14,289 nt of DNA, from positions 1 to 14,289 of the forward strand of contig CALGAM010000014.1 of the NCBI GenBank assembly GCA_937951935.1. The letters run 5' to 3'. The position numbers were made by a program, and so were the translations under genes. This document shows positions 1 through 7,657 of this stretch, piece after piece. The notes below the pieces were generated by a model. It ran no database searches. It saw only the letters and a program-made list of their open reading frames with translations, and was not told where the DNA came from. Position 1 is the stretch's first letter; each line of letters starts with the position of its first letter. The stretch comes from an uncultured Micromonospora sp. GTDB taxonomy: Bacteria; Actinomycetota; Actinomycetes; Mycobacteriales; Micromonosporaceae.

Positions 1-2
1 CC

Positions 3-1142
3 CCTCCCCGGCGGTCGACGGCGAGGCCGGGCGGGTCGGCACCGGTCACGGCCGGCACCGTCCTCACCCGACAGGCGCTCAACCGGGCCACCCTCGCCCG
101 GCAGCTCCTGCTGGAACGGGCGACCATGCCGGTCGAGGCCGCGCTCCGCCACCTGGTGGGCCTGCAGGCACAGTCCCCGCAGGCCCCGTACGTGGGACTG
201 TGGAGCCGACTGGACGGGTTCGACCCGGACGTCCTCAGTCAGCTCATCGTCGACCGGCGCGCGGTGCGGATCGCCCTGATGCGCGGCACCGTCCACCTCG
301 TCACCGCGGGCGACGCCCTGGGGCTGCGCCCGCTGGTGCAGCCGATCTACGACCGGGACCTGCGGCTCAACCCCCTCCACGCAGCGGCGCTGCGGGGTCT
401 CGACCTCGACGCGCTCGCCGCCGCCGGCCGCGAGCTGCTGGCGGCCGCCCCGCTGCCCAACACCGAGCTGGGCGCGGCGCTGGCGCGGCGCTGGCCGGAC
501 CGGGCGCCGACGTCCCTGGCGTACGGGGTCCGCAACCTGCTGCCGCTGGTGCAGGTGCCGCCGCGTGGACTCTGGCGGCGGGCCGGACAGCCGGTGCTGA
601 CCACCGCCGAGGCCTGGCTGGGCCGACCGCTGCGGGCGATGGACGCCGCCACCATGGTCACCCGGTATCTGGGTGCGTTCGGTCCGGCCACCGTCGCCGA
701 CGTCCAGACCTGGTCCGGGCTGACCGGGCTGGGCGAGGTCGTCCGACGGCTCCCGCTGGTCCGGTTCCGCGACGAGCAGGGGCGGGAACTCGTCGACCTG
801 CCGGAGGCGCCACGTCCCGACCCGGACACTCCGGCGCCGGTGCGCTTCCTGGCCGACTTCGACAACCTCCTGGTGTCGCACGCCGACCGTACGCGGTTCG
901 TCAGCGACGAACACCGGGCCGTCATGGCACGGCACCGGTACTCCCGGGCCGTCCTGGTCGACGGCATGGTCGCCGGGGTCTGGACCGCCACCCGTCAGCG
1001 ACGGACCGCGACCCTGAGGATCCGGCTTCTCGCCCGGATCTCCGCCCGCCGTCGCACGGAGTTGACCGAGGAGGGCGACCGGCTGCTCGGTTTCGTGGAA
1101 CCGGCCGCCGCGACCCGCGCGGTGCTCGTCGAGGGACCGTAG
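3..1142 (+). CDS. Winged-helix DNA glycosylase, AlkZ-like (HTH_42 family), 5' partial
   Basis: The protein resembles the HTH_42 / AlkZ-YcaQ family, whose characterised members are DNA glycosylases that remove bulky alkylated bases and unhook interstrand crosslinks. The catalytic-type QxQ motif (LQAQ) is encoded at 165-173, and a family-typical stretch (DNLLVSHADRTRFV) lies near residue 245 counted from the ATG at 126. Frames start cleanly at that ATG, but the frame stays open to the left edge. The residues encoded just before it (VLTRQALNRATLARQLLLER) match the conserved first helix of the family. No ATG, GTG or TTG occurs in frame between 3 and 126, so I place the true start upstream of the window. 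The gene ends with TAG and converges on yebC. Family assignment is firm; the substrate is unknown, and AlkZ-like activity is inferred from the QxQ motif. Confidence 0.85.
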   Translation, partial: PPRRSTARPGGSAPVTAGTVLTRQALNRATLARQLLLERATMPVEAALRHLVGLQAQSPQAPYVGLWSRLDGFDPDVLSQLIVDRRAVRIALMRGTVHLVTAGDALGLRPLVQPIYDRDLRLNPLHAAALRGLDLDALAAAGRELLAAAPLPNTELGAALARRWPDRAPTSLAYGVRNLLPLVQVPPRGLWRRAGQPVLTTAEAWLGRPLRAMDAATMVTRYLGAFGPATVADVQTWSGLTGLGEVVRRLPLVRFRDEQGRELVDLPEAPRPDPDTPAPVRFLADFDNLLVSHADRTRFVSDEHRAVMARHRYSRAVLVDGMVAGVWTATRQRRTATLRIRLLARISARRRTELTEEGDRLLGFVEPAAATRAVLVEGP

Positions 1143-1151
1143 CGCCGGACC

Positions 1152-1188
1152 GTCCGCCGCGCACACCACCGCCACGCGGTGTGCGGAC
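1152..1188. terminator. Bulged hairpin downstream of the glycosylase gene
   Basis: The stem CGCACACC (1160-1167) pairs with GGTGTGCG (1178-1185) around a 10-base loop. The stem can be lengthened through a bulge by GTCC (1152-1155) with GGAC (1185-1188). It starts about 10 bases after the TAG stop. There is no T-tract, which is usual for high-GC actinomycetes. I read it as a terminator for the plus-strand gene, by position and structure only. Confidence 0.5.
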
Positions 1189-1196
1189 CGGGTGTT

Positions 1197-1223
1197 CCCC
1201 CGTGCCGGCATCCGGCGCGGGGG
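1197..1223. terminator. Strong GC hairpin between convergent genes (bidirectional terminator)
   Basis: CCCCCGTGCCGG (1197-1208) pairs with CCGGCGCGGGGG (1212-1223). This gives an uninterrupted 12-pair stem with one G-U wobble and a 3-base loop CAT. It lies in the 111-base gap between the stop codons of the glycosylase gene and yebC, so it can end transcription from either side. A third, imperfect inverted repeat (1234-1255) overlaps the yebC stop codon. Confidence 0.65.
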
Positions 1224-1253
1224 CGACCGGCGTGACGGCCCACCCGGGTGCCG

Positions 1254-2003
1254 TCAGCCGACGGCCGCCATGATCTCGTCGGAGACGTCGAAGTTGCTGT
1301 AGACGTTCTGCACGTCGTCCGAGTCCTCAAGGGCCTCGATCAGCTTGAAGACCTTGCGGGCCCCCTCCTCGTCCAGCGGCACGGTGACGCTGGGGATCAG
1401 CGAGGACTCGGCCGACTCGTACTCGATTCCGGCGTCCTGCAGCGCGGTCCGGACGGCGACCAGATCACCCGGCTCGCAGACCACCTCGAACGCCTCGCCG
1501 AGGTCGTTGACCTCCTCGGCCCCGGCGTCCAGGACGGCGAGCAGCACGTCGTCCTCGGAGAGGCCCGCCTTGGGGACGATCACCACGCCCTTGCGCGAGA
1601 ACAGGTAGGACACCGAACCGGCGTCGGCCAGCGATCCCCCGTTGCGGGTCAGTATGGTGCGCACCTCGGTCGCGGCCCGGTTGCGGTTGTCGGTCAGGCA
1701 CTCGATCAGCAGCGCGACCCCGCCCGGGGCGTATCCCTCGTACATCACGGTCTGCCAGTCGGCGCCGCCGGCCTCCAGGCCGGAGCCGCGCTTGACCGCG
1801 CGTTCGATGTTGTCGTTGGGGACGGAGTTCTTCCTCGCCTTCTGGATGGCGTCGTAGAGCGTCGGGTTGCCGGCCGGGTCGCCGCCACCGATGCGCGCCG
1901 CGACCTCGATGTTCTTGATGAGCTTGGCGAACATCTTACCGCGCTTGGCATCGATGACCGCCTTCTTGTGCTTCGTCGTCGCCCACTTTGAGTGGCCGGA
2001 CAT
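1254..2003 (-). CDS. yebC: YebC/PmpR (TACO1) family protein
   Basis: This is a 249-residue protein of the usual family length, starting MSGHSKWATTKHKKAVIDAK, the near-invariant YebC N-terminus. Further family blocks follow: the NPTLYDAIQKARKNSVPNDN region, YEGYAPGGVALLIECLTDN, and an acidic C-terminal domain. Family members were first described as DNA-binding regulators; more recent work on bacterial YebC and mitochondrial TACO1 points to ribosome association and relief of stalling at proline-rich stretches. The start at 2003 is fixed by that N-terminus and by a GGAGG (2012-2016) 8 bases upstream. The frame stays open above it, but the extra residues look like non-coding read-through. The gene lies 211 bases downstream of pdxT, with its own candidate promoter. 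In many actinobacteria ruvCAB follows yebC; here the next gene is convergent. Confidence 0.96.
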   Translation of the reverse strand: MSGHSKWATTKHKKAVIDAKRGKMFAKLIKNIEVAARIGGGDPAGNPTLYDAIQKARKNSVPNDNIERAVKRGSGLEAGGADWQTVMYEGYAPGGVALLIECLTDNRNRAATEVRTILTRNGGSLADAGSVSYLFSRKGVVIVPKAGLSEDDVLLAVLDAGAEEVNDLGEAFEVVCEPGDLVAVRTALQDAGIEYESAESSLIPSVTVPLDEEGARKVFKLIEALEDSDDVQNVYSNFDVSDEIMAAVG

Positions 2004-2060
2004 ACCCCAAACCTCCGTTGCTCGCCACCGTCCGCGCCGACCGCACCGCGCGTCATCTGG

Positions 2061-2087
2061 ACGATAAACCGCAGGACCGACGTCCAA
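2061..2087 (-). promoter_or_regulatory. Candidate yebC promoter
   Basis: Read on the minus strand, TTGGAC (2082-2087) and TATCGT (2061-2066) are separated by 15 bases, with the -10-like element about 57 bases above the yebC ATG. The -35 match is weak and the spacer short. An overlapping TAGGAT just upstream is an alternative -10. The pdxT-yebC gap supports a separate promoter. Confidence 0.3.
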
Positions 2088-2186
2088 TCCTACCGACGCC
2101 GCCCGCGCCCGCTCACCCCCGGCACGTCCGGCCGGGCGGCCGGGCCCGACGGCCGCGGCAGGTGGCGGGCGGGCCGCGGGCGGCCG

Positions 2187-2204
2187 GTGGCGTCCGATCG
2201 CCAC
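2187..2204 (-). terminator. Candidate hairpin after pdxT
   Basis: GTGGCG (2187-2192) pairs with CGCCAC (2199-2204) around a 6-base loop, 10 bases beyond the pdxT stop. The stem is only six pairs and the surrounding 100 bases are rich in GGCC repeats that allow other folds, so this is a weak call. It would separate pdxST from yebC. Confidence 0.35.
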
Positions 2205-2214
2205 GCCCGGTGCC

Positions 2215-2817
2215 TCAGGCCCGCCGCACCAGCTCCACGAAGTAGCGGTGCATCCGGCTGTCCCCGGTCAGCTCGGGGTGGAAGGCGGTGGCGACGGCGT
2301 TGCCCTGGCGGACCGCGACGATCCGACCGGCGGCCGGGCCGGCGACAACCCGTCCGAGCACCTCCACCCCGTCGGCGACCCGCTCGACCCAGGGCGCGCG
2401 GATGAAGACGCCGTGGACCGGCCCGCCGGGGATCGCGGCGATGGGCACCGGCGCCTCGAAGGAGTCGACCTGCCGTCCGAACGCGTTGCGCCGCACGGTC
2501 ATCTCGATCCCGCCGAAGCTCTGCTGGTCGGGCCGGCCGTCCAGCACCTCGGTCGCCAACATGATCATTCCCGCGCAGGAACCGTAGACCGGCATGCCCG
2601 CGGCGATCCGCTTGCGGATCGGCTCCAGCAGGTCGTACGCCTCGGCGAGCTTGCTGATGGTGGTCGACTCGCCACCGGGGACCACCAGCCCGTCGACCCG
2701 CTCCAGCTCCTCGGGCCGACGGACCGGGCACGCCGAGGCACCCGCCGCGACCAGCGCGGCCACGTGCTCCCGCACGTCACCCTGCAGCGCGAGGACCCCG
2801 ATCGTCGCCTCCGCCAA
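2215..2817 (-). CDS. pdxT: Pyridoxal 5'-phosphate synthase glutaminase subunit PdxT
   Basis: PdxT hydrolyses glutamine and channels ammonia to PdxS for PLP synthesis. The protein is a class I (triad) glutamine amidotransferase: IGVLALQGDVREH near residues 6-18, the oxyanion strand PGGESTTI (47-54), the nucleophile Cys81 in GSCAGMIML, and His180 and Glu182 in FHPELTGD. I choose the TTG at 2815-2817 as start: it gives 200 residues, close to the usual length, and it lies 7 bases after the pdxS stop with a GGTGAG element overlapping that stop. No ATG or GTG fits between pdxS and the conserved IGVLALQG block. Close spacing implies co-transcription and probably coupled translation with pdxS. The start codon is the only uncertain point. 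Confidence 0.95.
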   Translation of the reverse strand: MAEATIGVLALQGDVREHVAALVAAGASACPVRRPEELERVDGLVVPGGESTTISKLAEAYDLLEPIRKRIAAGMPVYGSCAGMIMLATEVLDGRPDQQSFGGIEMTVRRNAFGRQVDSFEAPVPIAAIPGGPVHGVFIRAPWVERVADGVEVLGRVVAGPAAGRIVAVRQGNAVATAFHPELTGDSRMHRYFVELVRRA

Positions 2818-2824
2818 CGTTCGC

Positions 2825-3772
<948 letters not shown>

Positions 3773-3819
3773 GGCGTTCTCGCTCCTCGACACGTGTGGT
3801 GGCTGGAAATCCGGCTTCG

Positions 3820-3848
3820 ATGCTACGCGGAATGCAACGTCAGGCCGA
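3820..3848 (-). promoter_or_regulatory. Candidate pdxST promoter
   Basis: TAGCAT on the minus strand (3820-3825) fits the actinobacterial -10 pattern TAnnnT and lies about 47 bases above the pdxS GTG. A -35 at the expected distance (3843-3848, TCGGCC) is weak. The hairpin at 3874-3908 just upstream supports transcription starting here. Confidence 0.3.
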
Positions 3849-3873
3849 CAGCCAATCACACCCCTGGTGGCCT

Positions 3874-3908
3874 GCCCTGTGGCCCGGCTCACCGCCGGCG
3901 ACCAGGGC
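3874..3908 (-). terminator. Two-tier hairpin after the LemA-like gene
   Basis: The outer stem GCCCTG (3874-3879) pairs with CAGGGC (3903-3908). The inner stem CCGGC (3884-3888) pairs with GCCGG (3894-3898) around TCACC. It lies about 40 bases beyond the stop of the LemA-like gene, which would end the pgsA-patA-pimA transcript before pdxS. Confidence 0.42.
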
Positions 3909-3949
3909 CGCGCACCCGACCCGCCCGGCGGCGCGGGCGCCGACGACGG

Positions 3950-4453
3950 TCAGCCGACCGACAGCCCGGGACGGGTGTTCAGGATCGGGTCGTCGATGTC
4001 GAAGTACCGGGGCGCCTCGTGCTTGCGGGCCATGCCCAGCAGCCGGATCAGGGGCCGACGCCGCAGCGAGAGCGCGTCCCGGACCAGGTCGGTGTGCACC
4101 TGGCGGGCCAGGGCCAGCCGACGGCTGGCCGAGATCACCGCCTCCGCGGCCGGGTCGTCCGGTTCCAGCGGAACCAGCCGCAGTTGCCGGGTGAGGTCGT
4201 TCTCCGCCGCCTCCCGCTCGTCGCCCTCGGCGTCCAGCGCGATCCGGGCCGCCGCGTACAGCTCGATCGAACCCCGCTCCTCCGCGAGCACGGCCGCGGC
4301 GGCGGCCCGGCGGAGCAGGTGCGCGTCGAGCGCACGGGCCGCCGACGTGACCCGGGCGTGCAGGCGGTCGACCCGGGCCGCCGTCCAGGTCAGGTACGCC
4401 GACACCAGGACAACCGCGGCGACGAGGCCCACCACCCACCCCATGCCCGGCAT
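3950..4453 (-). CDS. Small membrane protein, divergent LemA-family member
   Basis: This 167-residue protein has one N-terminal membrane segment (about residues 5-24, GWVVGLVAAVVLVSAYLTW) and a long helical soluble part. The next block, RVTSAARALDAHLLRRA, resembles the LemA signature in which Val, Ala, Asp and an Arg pair are spaced along one helix. The C-terminal part, LALARQVHTDLVRDALSLRR followed by a PRYFDIDD ending, resembles the LemA ending (ARxxYNxxVxxYN ... YFE). LemA proteins are membrane-anchored helical bundles of unknown function. A protein with a similar N-terminal half sits next to pimA in mycobacteria, where I recall it carrying a Nudix domain; none is seen here. Start: ATG at 4453, with ATG 4444 possible; neither has a clear ribosome-binding site. 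It lies 113 bases after pimA. The gene is well supported; the family call rests on pattern resemblance. Confidence 0.75.
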   Translation of the reverse strand: MPGMGWVVGLVAAVVLVSAYLTWTAARVDRLHARVTSAARALDAHLLRRAAAAAVLAEERGSIELYAAARIALDAEGDEREAAENDLTRQLRLVPLEPDDPAAEAVISASRRLALARQVHTDLVRDALSLRRRPLIRLLGMARKHEAPRYFDIDDPILNTRPGLSVG

Positions 4454-4478
4454 CGTAGTGCGCGCCCGGTAACAAACC

Positions 4479-4492
4479 CCTGGCACACCAGG
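4479..4492. terminator. Short hairpin between pimA and the LemA-like gene
   Basis: CCTGG (4479-4483) pairs with CCAGG (4488-4492) around CACA. A flanking CCCC/GGGG pair could lengthen it across a 4-base bulge. It is short, so it may attenuate rather than end transcription, or may have no role. Confidence 0.22.
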
Positions 4493-4566
4493 CGTCGGGG
4501 CGCGGGGCCGGGGCGGACGCGACGGATCACCGCACCGACGTGGACCCGGCCGGCGGGGCGGGAGGA

Positions 4567-5727
4567 TCAGGTCGGCCCGATCCACTCCTCGTCCAGCACC
4601 CGACCGTCGGTGGCCTCGATCGCGGTGGCGTACACCTCCAACACCCGCCGGGCGATCGTCGGCCAGTCGAAGGCCGTCACGACCTCCCGCGCGCGGGCCG
4701 ACAGCTCCGCGCGGCGGGCCGGATCGTCCAACAGCGCCTCGATGGTGTTCCGGAGCGCCACCGGGTCCCCGGTCGGGAACAGCTCGCCAGCCCGGCCGCC
4801 GTCCAGAACCCGGCGGAAGGCGTCCAGGTCGCTGGCGACCACGGTCGCCCCGGCGGCCATCGCCTCGGTCAGGATCATGCCGAAGGACTCGCCACCGGTG
4901 TTCGGCGCGACGTAGAGGTCGACGCTGCGCAGCATCCGCGCCTTCTCCTCCTCGGTCACCCGGCCGAGGAAGGTGATCTGCTCCCGCAGCTTCGGCGGGA
5001 CCCCCTCGTGCACGTCGGCCAGATCCCCCGGGCCGGCGACGAGGAGCCGCAGTCCGGGCCGCCGTGACGCCAGCGCCACGAACGCCTCCCGCAGCACCGC
5101 GAACCCCTTGCGCGGCTCGGTGAACCGGCCGAGAAACCCGAGCGTGCCGCCCTGTCCCGGTCCGCACGGCCCCGGCCAGCCGGGCAGGGGCTCCGCGTTG
5201 GCGAACCTCGCCACCGCCACCCCGTTGGGGATCTCCACCGCGCCGCCGCCAAGGTGTTCGACCTGCACCTTCCGGGCCAGCGCGCTCACCGCGATCCGGG
5301 CGGTGATCCGCTCCAGCACGAGCTGGAGCACCCCGTGCGCGACGGCGAGGGCGCGGGACCGGGTGATCGCCGTGTGGAAGGTCGCCACCACCGGCCCCCG
5401 GGCGGAGAGCACGGCGAGCAGGGACAGGCTCAGCGCCAGCGGTTCGTGGACGTGCAGCACGTCGAACCGCCCCCGGGCCAGCCAGCGCCGCACCCGGGCG
5501 GTGGAGACCGGGCCGAAGGTGACCCGGGCGACCGAACCGTTGTACGGCACCGGCACGGACCTGCCGGCCGGCACGACGTACGGCGGCAGCGGCGAGTCGT
5601 CGTCCGCCGGTGCCAGCACGCTCACCTCGTGTCCGAGGCCGATCAGCGCCTCGGCGAGGTCCATCACGTGGTTCTGCACCCCGCCGGGCACGTCGAGGGA
5701 GTACGGGCAGACGATGCCGATCCGCAC
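4567..5727 (-). CDS. pimA: Phosphatidyl-myo-inositol alpha-mannosyltransferase PimA
   Basis: PimA transfers mannose from GDP-mannose to the inositol of phosphatidylinositol at the inner face of the membrane, the first step of PIM synthesis. This is a GT-B fold GT4 enzyme of 386 residues, the length of the mycobacterial enzyme. Visible features: PGGVQNH with Gly15-Gly16; the PYNGS block (Tyr62, Asn63) of the lipid-acceptor site; His118 in FHTAI; Arg201, Glu204 and Lys207 in GRFTEPRKGF; and the EX7E pair Glu280/Glu288 in GGESFGMILTEAM. GTG start at 5727, with a purine-rich GGGGAGGGGG beginning 5 bases upstream, next to the patA stop. It follows patA by 15 bases and is surely co-transcribed with it. 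The C-terminus carries a short acidic tail. Confidence 0.95.
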   Translation of the reverse strand: MRIGIVCPYSLDVPGGVQNHVMDLAEALIGLGHEVSVLAPADDDSPLPPYVVPAGRSVPVPYNGSVARVTFGPVSTARVRRWLARGRFDVLHVHEPLALSLSLLAVLSARGPVVATFHTAITRSRALAVAHGVLQLVLERITARIAVSALARKVQVEHLGGGAVEIPNGVAVARFANAEPLPGWPGPCGPGQGGTLGFLGRFTEPRKGFAVLREAFVALASRRPGLRLLVAGPGDLADVHEGVPPKLREQITFLGRVTEEEKARMLRSVDLYVAPNTGGESFGMILTEAMAAGATVVASDLDAFRRVLDGGRAGELFPTGDPVALRNTIEALLDDPARRAELSARAREVVTAFDWPTIARRVLEVYATAIEATDGRVLDEEWIGPT

Positions 5728-5742
5728 TGCTTCCCCCTCCCC

Positions 5743-6714
5743 TCAGGCCGGCCCGGCCGCCCGGTCCGCCGGTGACTCCGCAGCGTGGTCCGGCGTCGCC
5801 GGTGGCCGTGGTGCCCCGGCCGAGGGCACCGGCGGCTCGTCGATCCAGACCCGCTGCAGCATGTGCCAGTCCTCCGGGTGCGCGGCGATGCCGGCGGCCA
5901 GCTCGTCCGCCACCCGCTGGGTGAGGAGCCGGACCCGGACGTCGAGCGGACCGCTCTCCGGTCCCGGCACCTCCAGGGGGCCCACCAGCCGTGCGCGCGG
6001 CCCCTCGGGTTCGTACCACATGTGCGCCACGTACAGCGGTGCGCCGGTGCGGAGGGTGAGCAGGGCCGGACCGGCCGGCATCCGGGCCCGTCCGTCGAAG
6101 AACCGCACCTCCACCCCGCGGGTGGTGAGGTCCCGGTCGGCCAGCAGCGGCACGAGGTAACCCCGGCGGAGGTACTCGGTCAGGATGTCGAGGGGTGGTC
6201 GCTCGCTGCCCCGGATCGGGAAGATCTCCATGCCGAGCCGGCGTCGGAACGCCACGAAACGCTCGTACACCCCCTCCGGCTTCAGCCGCTCCATCACCGT
6301 GGCGATCGGCCAGCCGTGCGCGGTGACCCAGGCACCGGCGGCGTCCCAGTTGCCGGCGTGCGGCAACGCCACCACCACCCCCCGGCCGCTCGCCATCGCC
6401 GCCGTCAGCTCCTCGACGCCGTCGAGGCGGAAGAAGGTACGCAGCCGCGACCGGTCCAGCGACGGCAGGCGGAACACCTCGAGCCAGTAGCGGGCGTACG
6501 ACCGCATGGCCCGGCGCACCAGGCACTCGAGCTCGACCTCGGGCAGGTCCGGGCCCACCACCCGCCGCAGGTTGGCGGCGAGCCGGACGGTACCCCGGCC
6601 CCGCCGGCGACAGGCGCGGTCGGCGGCGGCCTGGAACGCCGCGGCGGCGACCCGCTGTGGCAGGGCCCGCACCAGGCGCCAGCCCGCCAGGTAGGCGAAC
6701 TCGATCGGCGTCAC
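5743..6714 (-). CDS. patA: Phosphatidylinositol mannoside acyltransferase PatA
   Basis: PatA acylates the mannose that PimA adds, giving acylated PIM. The 323-residue protein belongs to the lauroyl/myristoyl (HtrB/LpxL-like) acyltransferase family. The HX4D motif is His119 to Asp124 in PHAGNWD. Glu202 in GVEVRFFDG fits the conserved glutamate of the catalytic relay in mycobacterial PatA. The N-terminal segment TPIEFAYLAGWRLVRALP is the expected interfacial helix. I choose the GTG at 6714 because the family alignment begins there. The frame stays open upstream, but the added residues look non-coding and overlap pgsA. The ribosome-binding site is weak (GGCGGG about 7 bases upstream). It lies 64 bases after pgsA. 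The proline/alanine-rich last 40 residues are likely disordered. Confidence 0.93.
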   Translation of the reverse strand: MTPIEFAYLAGWRLVRALPQRVAAAAFQAAADRACRRRGRGTVRLAANLRRVVGPDLPEVELECLVRRAMRSYARYWLEVFRLPSLDRSRLRTFFRLDGVEELTAAMASGRGVVVALPHAGNWDAAGAWVTAHGWPIATVMERLKPEGVYERFVAFRRRLGMEIFPIRGSERPPLDILTEYLRRGYLVPLLADRDLTTRGVEVRFFDGRARMPAGPALLTLRTGAPLYVAHMWYEPEGPRARLVGPLEVPGPESGPLDVRVRLLTQRVADELAAGIAAHPEDWHMLQRVWIDEPPVPSAGAPRPPATPDHAAESPADRAAGPA

Positions 6715-6778
6715 CAGGGCGCCCGCCGCCTCGCGACCCGGCGGCCGACCCCGGGTCGCGCCGTCGACCCGCCCGCCC

Positions 6779-7408
6779 TCACGCGTCCACGCCCAACTCG
6801 GCCTGCCGCGCCTGCTGGTAGACGTGCGCGATCCGCTGCCCGACGGTGAACAGGGCGACCGCGGCGAGCAGCCAGAGGGCGGCGGGCAACGCCCAGTCGA
6901 GGCCCAGACCGGCCAGCAGGGCACCGACCCCGACGATCAGGAGTCGTTCGGTCCGTTCGGCGACACCCACGTTGCAGGTCATCCCGAGGCCCTCGGCCCG
7001 GGCCTTGACGTACGAGACGAGGCCGCCGGCGACCAGGCAGATCAGCGCGGCGGCGACGCCGGGACGGTCGCCCTGGGTGGCCAGCCAGTACGCGACGGCG
7101 CCGAAGACCGCCCCGTCGGAGATCCGGTCCATGCTCGAGTCGAGCAGGGCACCGAACCGGGTGGACCCGCCCCGCAACCGGGCCATGGTGCCGTCGAGCA
7201 TGTCGGTCAGGGAGAAGAACGCCACCACCAGCGCCCCGGCCACCAGGTGCCCCCGGGCACCGAGCACGATCGCCCCGACCAGCACGCCGAGCGTGCCGGT
7301 CACGGTGACGACGTTGGGCGTCGCCCCGACCCGCAGCAGGGCCCGGGCGACCGGTTCGACGATCCGGGCCATCCCCGCCCGAGCCGACACTTGGAAGATC
7401 CTCGCCAT
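6779..7408 (-). CDS. pgsA: Phosphatidylinositol phosphate synthase (CDP-alcohol phosphatidyltransferase), PgsA
   Basis: This membrane enzyme joins CDP-diacylglycerol and inositol 1-phosphate, giving the precursor of phosphatidylinositol and PIMs. The complete CDP-OH-P motif D-x2-DG-x2-AR-x8-G-x3-D-x3-D is present: Asp69, Asp72-Gly73, Ala76-Arg77, Gly86, Asp90, Asp94. Several hydrophobic helices flank it, and RARxEG-type inositol-phosphate-site residues follow (KARAEGLGM). The ATG at 7408 gives 209 residues beginning MARIFQVSARAG, as in related proteins, with GGTGGGA about 6 bases upstream; a GTG at 7486 is a less likely alternative. It heads the pgsA-patA-pimA-LemA-like block, which matches its metabolic order. 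It could be mistaken for phosphatidylglycerophosphate synthase by name, but the neighbours favour the inositol enzyme. Confidence 0.93.
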   Translation of the reverse strand: MARIFQVSARAGMARIVEPVARALLRVGATPNVVTVTGTLGVLVGAIVLGARGHLVAGALVVAFFSLTDMLDGTMARLRGGSTRFGALLDSSMDRISDGAVFGAVAYWLATQGDRPGVAAALICLVAGGLVSYVKARAEGLGMTCNVGVAERTERLLIVGVGALLAGLGLDWALPAALWLLAAVALFTVGQRIAHVYQQARQAELGVDA

Positions 7409-7477
7409 CGCGGTCCCACCATAACGGGCGGCGTACGACGGCGGTACGCCCGGTGGTGCATCCGTCGCCCCGCGGGC

Positions 7478-7506
7478 TTGTGTCACGTCTGTTACGGGTG
7501 TGAGAT
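7478..7506 (+). promoter_or_regulatory. Candidate EF-G2 promoter
   Basis: TTGTGT (7478-7483) and TGAGAT (7501-7506) are spaced by exactly 17 bases on the plus strand in the divergent pgsA / EF-G2 gap. The -10 match is poor (three of six), so this is tentative. It would give a leader of about 145 bases that contains the palindrome at 7518-7533. Confidence 0.25.
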
Positions 7507-7517
7507 CGAGGCAGGGA

Positions 7518-7533
7518 TGTGACGTCGCTCACT
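7518..7533. promoter_or_regulatory. CRP-like palindrome in the divergent promoter region
   Basis: TGTGACGTCGCTCACT matches the CRP/FNR-type consensus TGTGA-N6-TCACA with one mismatch in the last base. A second TGTGA half-site lies at 7499-7503. The site is in the 249-base gap between pgsA (minus) and EF-G2 (plus) and could affect either. Which regulator binds is unknown. Actinobacterial Crp/GlxR proteins use this consensus. Confidence 0.42.
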
Positions 7534-7641
7534 TCGTCGACCGGCGCGTGCCCGCCACACGGCAGGCCACCGGAGGCTGTCGCCGCGAAAGTCGCCAGGG
7601 CAGCTTCCGTCGCGCGCGGCGGTCGCCACAACCAACCGGCT

Positions 7642-7650
7642 GAGGGAGGT
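7642..7650 (+). promoter_or_regulatory. Ribosome-binding site that sets the EF-G2 start
   Basis: GAGGGAGGT ends 7 bases before the ATG at 7658. An in-frame GTG at 7649 overlaps this element, so it cannot itself be the start served by it. The ATG is therefore preferred. Confidence 0.7.
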
Positions 7651-7657
7651 GCGCCCG

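Noticed and set aside
2004..2204. N-terminal extension of YebC by about 67 residues
   Set aside because: The frame is open, but the added residues are Arg/Ala/Pro-rich. The conserved MSGHSKW start has a perfect GGAGG 8 bases upstream.
3950..6526. Long minus-strand open frame joining pimA/patA territory to the LemA-like gene, as if a fusion
   Set aside because: The upstream part is an out-of-frame reading of patA and pimA. Only the last 167 residues look like a real protein, with their own ATG and membrane helix.
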